A stretch of 64,000 bases of DNA from Gammaproteobacteria bacterium (lineage in GTDB: Bacteria; Pseudomonadota; Gammaproteobacteria; JAKDMP01). The notes below the pieces were generated by a model. It was not told the DNA's origin. It worked only from the letters and a program-made list of their open reading frames with translations, and did no database searches. The stretch lies in the NCBI GenBank assembly GCA_027018875.1, contig JALUYA010000032.1, positions 90,567 through 154,566 on the forward strand. Direction: 5' to 3'. Made by a program: the position numbers and the translations under genes. Numbering within the stretch: position 1 is the stretch's first letter; each line of letters starts with the position of its first letter. Shown here in pieces: positions 62,356-64,000 of this stretch.

Positions 62356-63729
62356 TCACGCGTGTTTGCGGTCAGTGTGCCGCCTGCGTTCAAGACGCAC
62401 TTCCAGTCGACGCAAGACCCGATCGGCCAGATCGTTTGCTATGTCCGGTAGCGCCCGGGAGGCATCGAGTACCTTCATCTCCCGCTGCGTGGCCCAGCGT
62501 CGGTAGGCTTCGCGTTGCCGGTTGGATTCGGCCGCTTCGACTTCGCGCTTGCGCGCCTGCAGCACCGCGGCGGGCGCATCCAGCACAAAAGCCATGTCCG
62601 GGCGCGGAATGAGCACCAGGGCCAATCGTATCGCCCAGGTTGGACCCCCATAGCGGAATCGGCGGGGGTCGATCGCCAGGTCGTCCAGGTAGCGGTCGAA
62701 GACGACCAGGGTTGAACGCACCTTCCAGGGGCGTATGTGGACCAGCCAGCCGAGGTTGTAGTCCAGGACAAGGTAGAGCAGTTTAAAAAGTGAAGCCTGC
62801 GCCCCTCGCGAGGGCAAGGCATGGGGATCGGTCACGGCGGCGCCCGCGCCCCGGGCGCCGCCGAGCAGGCGCGGGCGCAGATGCACCACGCGAGTACGGC
62901 GGAAGGCGGGAGCAAGCAGGGCCTGGGCCGCCTCGATGACACTCGATTTCCCACTGCCGTCGGGACCAAGAACCACGATCACCCAGCCACTGGGCCGGCG
63001 CCACCGCCGCCACCGCCGTATCCATTCCCCCCCTCGCGCCCGGGCCTGGCGATATCGGGACACGCCGGGAGGATGCGTCTTGAGTAGTGCCCGCCGCAAG
63101 TCCGGCAACGCCGGGTAAAAGCGTTTACTGTCGGCGGACTCGAAGCATTCATGCAGCAGCCCGACCGATGCGTCCGGCCAGTAGCCTTTCAGCCGTCGCC
63201 GACAGGCCTCGGGCGCCTGCTGCCACAGGCGGCACAACCGGGCGAAGTGCTCGGGCCCGACGGCATTTTTATCGGTTCGCTTGATGAGGTAGTAAAGCAA
63301 GGCGTCCGCGGGAGCCGGGACACAGAATCCATGGGGGTTCGGTCGCCGCCGTGCCAGCAATTCCTCGGCATACAGCCAAAGCCGCCCCCGGCGGCGGTAG
63401 TCCCCCGTGACATCCAGTTCCAGGTAATCCGGCTTCCCGCCTTCGTCCCACCAGGCGAGTACGTAGTAACAGGCACCGACCTCGTGCTCCAGGGCCTGGA
63501 CCAGGTGCACGCCGTAGGCGGCGGCGAATGCGGGAAGAATTTGCCGCAACCCGGGAAGATCGGCCGGAGGGATCATAAAGTCGATATCGGAATCGATCGC
63601 GGTGGGATAGGCTTCGTGACCGGCGAGCAGGCAATAGGGGATCTTGCGGGTATCGAGAAACCGGAAGAATGCACGCAGCAGGGTGTTACGCCGATCGGGT
63701 TCCCCGGCGCCGGAGGAGCGGGAATTCAT
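62356..63729 (-). CDS. Nucleotidyltransferase-like and thymidylate-kinase-like fusion protein
   Basis: It has 457 residues in two parts. The N-terminal half has a nucleotidyltransferase-like active-site pattern (AIDSDIDFMI, two Asp spaced by one residue). The C-terminal half (from about 245) is a P-loop kinase-like domain with LGPDGSGKSSVIEAA and VVFDRYLDDLAIDPRRF, resembling thymidylate kinases. The frame is open to 63831, but the ATG at 63729 overlaps the upstream stop as ATGA. Such proteins occur in surface polysaccharide clusters; their substrate is not established. Confidence 0.78.
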   Translation of the reverse strand: MNSRSSGAGEPDRRNTLLRAFFRFLDTRKIPYCLLAGHEAYPTAIDSDIDFMIPPADLPGLRQILPAFAAAYGVHLVQALEHEVGACYYVLAWWDEGGKPDYLELDVTGDYRRRGRLWLYAEELLARRRPNPHGFCVPAPADALLYYLIKRTDKNAVGPEHFARLCRLWQQAPEACRRRLKGYWPDASVGLLHECFESADSKRFYPALPDLRRALLKTHPPGVSRYRQARARGGEWIRRWRRWRRPSGWVIVVLGPDGSGKSSVIEAAQALLAPAFRRTRVVHLRPRLLGGARGAGAAVTDPHALPSRGAQASLFKLLYLVLDYNLGWLVHIRPWKVRSTLVVFDRYLDDLAIDPRRFRYGGPTWAIRLALVLIPRPDMAFVLDAPAAVLQARKREVEAAESNRQREAYRRWATQREMKVLDASRALPDIANDLADRVLRRLEVRLERRRHTDRKHA

Positions 63730-64000
63730 TCCTTTTCTCCCGGTGCGTGGCGGCGCAGGATGCGGCGGCGCAGGGCCTGGCGCAACTCGCCCTGGGAGAT
63801 GTCCACCAGGTCCCGATACGGCCTCCCCCATCTTCGCCGGGGTAACCGCTGCAACAACTCCTCTCGCCGGTAACCCAGCTGCTCCAGGCGTTCATCGCCC
63901 AGCCAGGCAAGATAACGCCGGGCCCATCTTCGGCGCAGGGGGGAACTAAAACTCTCGATCCAGCCATCGACTGAAGCCCGGCGGAGTCGCTCCCGGTTCC
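63726..64000 (-). CDS. Partial gene of unknown function, leaving the window
   Basis: The last 90 or so codons of a minus-strand gene whose start lies beyond the window. It ends with a TGA that overlaps the next start (ATGA). Visible sequence is Arg-rich, with RRYLAWLGDERLEQLGYRR and WGRPYRDLVDISQGELR. I do not recognise the family. It appears to be the upstream member of the same polysaccharide operon. Confidence 0.65.
   Translation of the reverse strand, partial: NRERLRRASVDGWIESFSSPLRRRWARRYLAWLGDERLEQLGYRREELLQRLPRRRWGRPYRDLVDISQGELRQALRRRILRRHAPGEKE

Noticed and set aside
63726-64000. DUF1127-like reading of the partial gene at the window end
   Set aside because: The RRYLAWLGDERLEQLG stretch is only loosely similar, and the visible part is too short to decide.
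1-64000. CRISPR arrays, prophage, tRNA or rRNA genes
   Set aside because: No regularly spaced direct repeats, phage structural genes or RNA-gene signatures were seen when reading through the window.

Overview
The window reads as a stretch of chromosome from a GC-rich, flagellated gammaproteobacterium. The flagellar gene order (fleS-fleR-fliEFGHIJKL-N-OPQR-flhBA-fleN-fliA-motCD), the sigma-54 type regulators and the MotC/MotD stator are those of polar-flagellated Pseudomonas/Vibrio-type gammaproteobacteria. The sequence does not let me name a genus. Genes are dense, with many 1-4 base stop/start overlaps.

Layout. (1) About 0-21.2 kb, all minus strand: one nearly complete flagellar assembly, export, motor and regulation cluster, read from fleS (right) to a FleQ-like activator (left). 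Three things normally built into this gene order are missing: fliM (between fliL and fliN), flhF (between flhA and fleN) and the che block (between fliA and motC). A near-consensus sigma-54 promoter lies in the end of fleS, before fleR, and a sigma-28-like promoter lies before ycgR. (2) 21.7-25.8 kb: housekeeping genes yjbQ, metG, a membrane-anchor-less rnfB-like ferredoxin and nth. (3) 25.8-28.7 kb: a looser accessory stretch with a decayed ISL3-family transposase, a sulfotransferase and an orphan mercury-type MerR regulator. (4) 28.7-35.9 kb: a Bax-inhibitor-like membrane protein, a 5'-nucleotidase, an M13 endopeptidase, cyclopropane fatty acid synthase, an S10 carboxypeptidase and a small frameshifted gene.

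(5) 36.1-50 kb: an agmatine/gamma-glutamyl metabolism region. AguA and AguB turn agmatine into putrescine. Next to them are a class I glutamine amidotransferase, an SSF symporter with its small DUF3311 partner, a gamma-glutamyltransferase without a signal peptide, an SDR protein and a HEAT-repeat protein, with a fused 5-oxoprolinase transcribed divergently. Together they could import gamma-glutamyl compounds, cleave them in the cytoplasm and recycle 5-oxoproline to glutamate. (6) 50-56.6 kb: a cydDCAXB operon for cytochrome bd oxidase. The small gene between cydA and cydB encodes a CydX signature preceded by an extra N-terminal transmembrane helix, which I consider the most interesting single protein in the window. 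(7) 56.8-64 kb, minus strand: a surface polysaccharide cluster (beta-helix protein, phosphotransferase, glycosyltransferase, O-antigen ligase-like protein, hexapeptide acyltransferase, nucleotidyltransferase/kinase fusion and a partial gene leaving the window). No rRNA, tRNA or CRISPR array was recognised.
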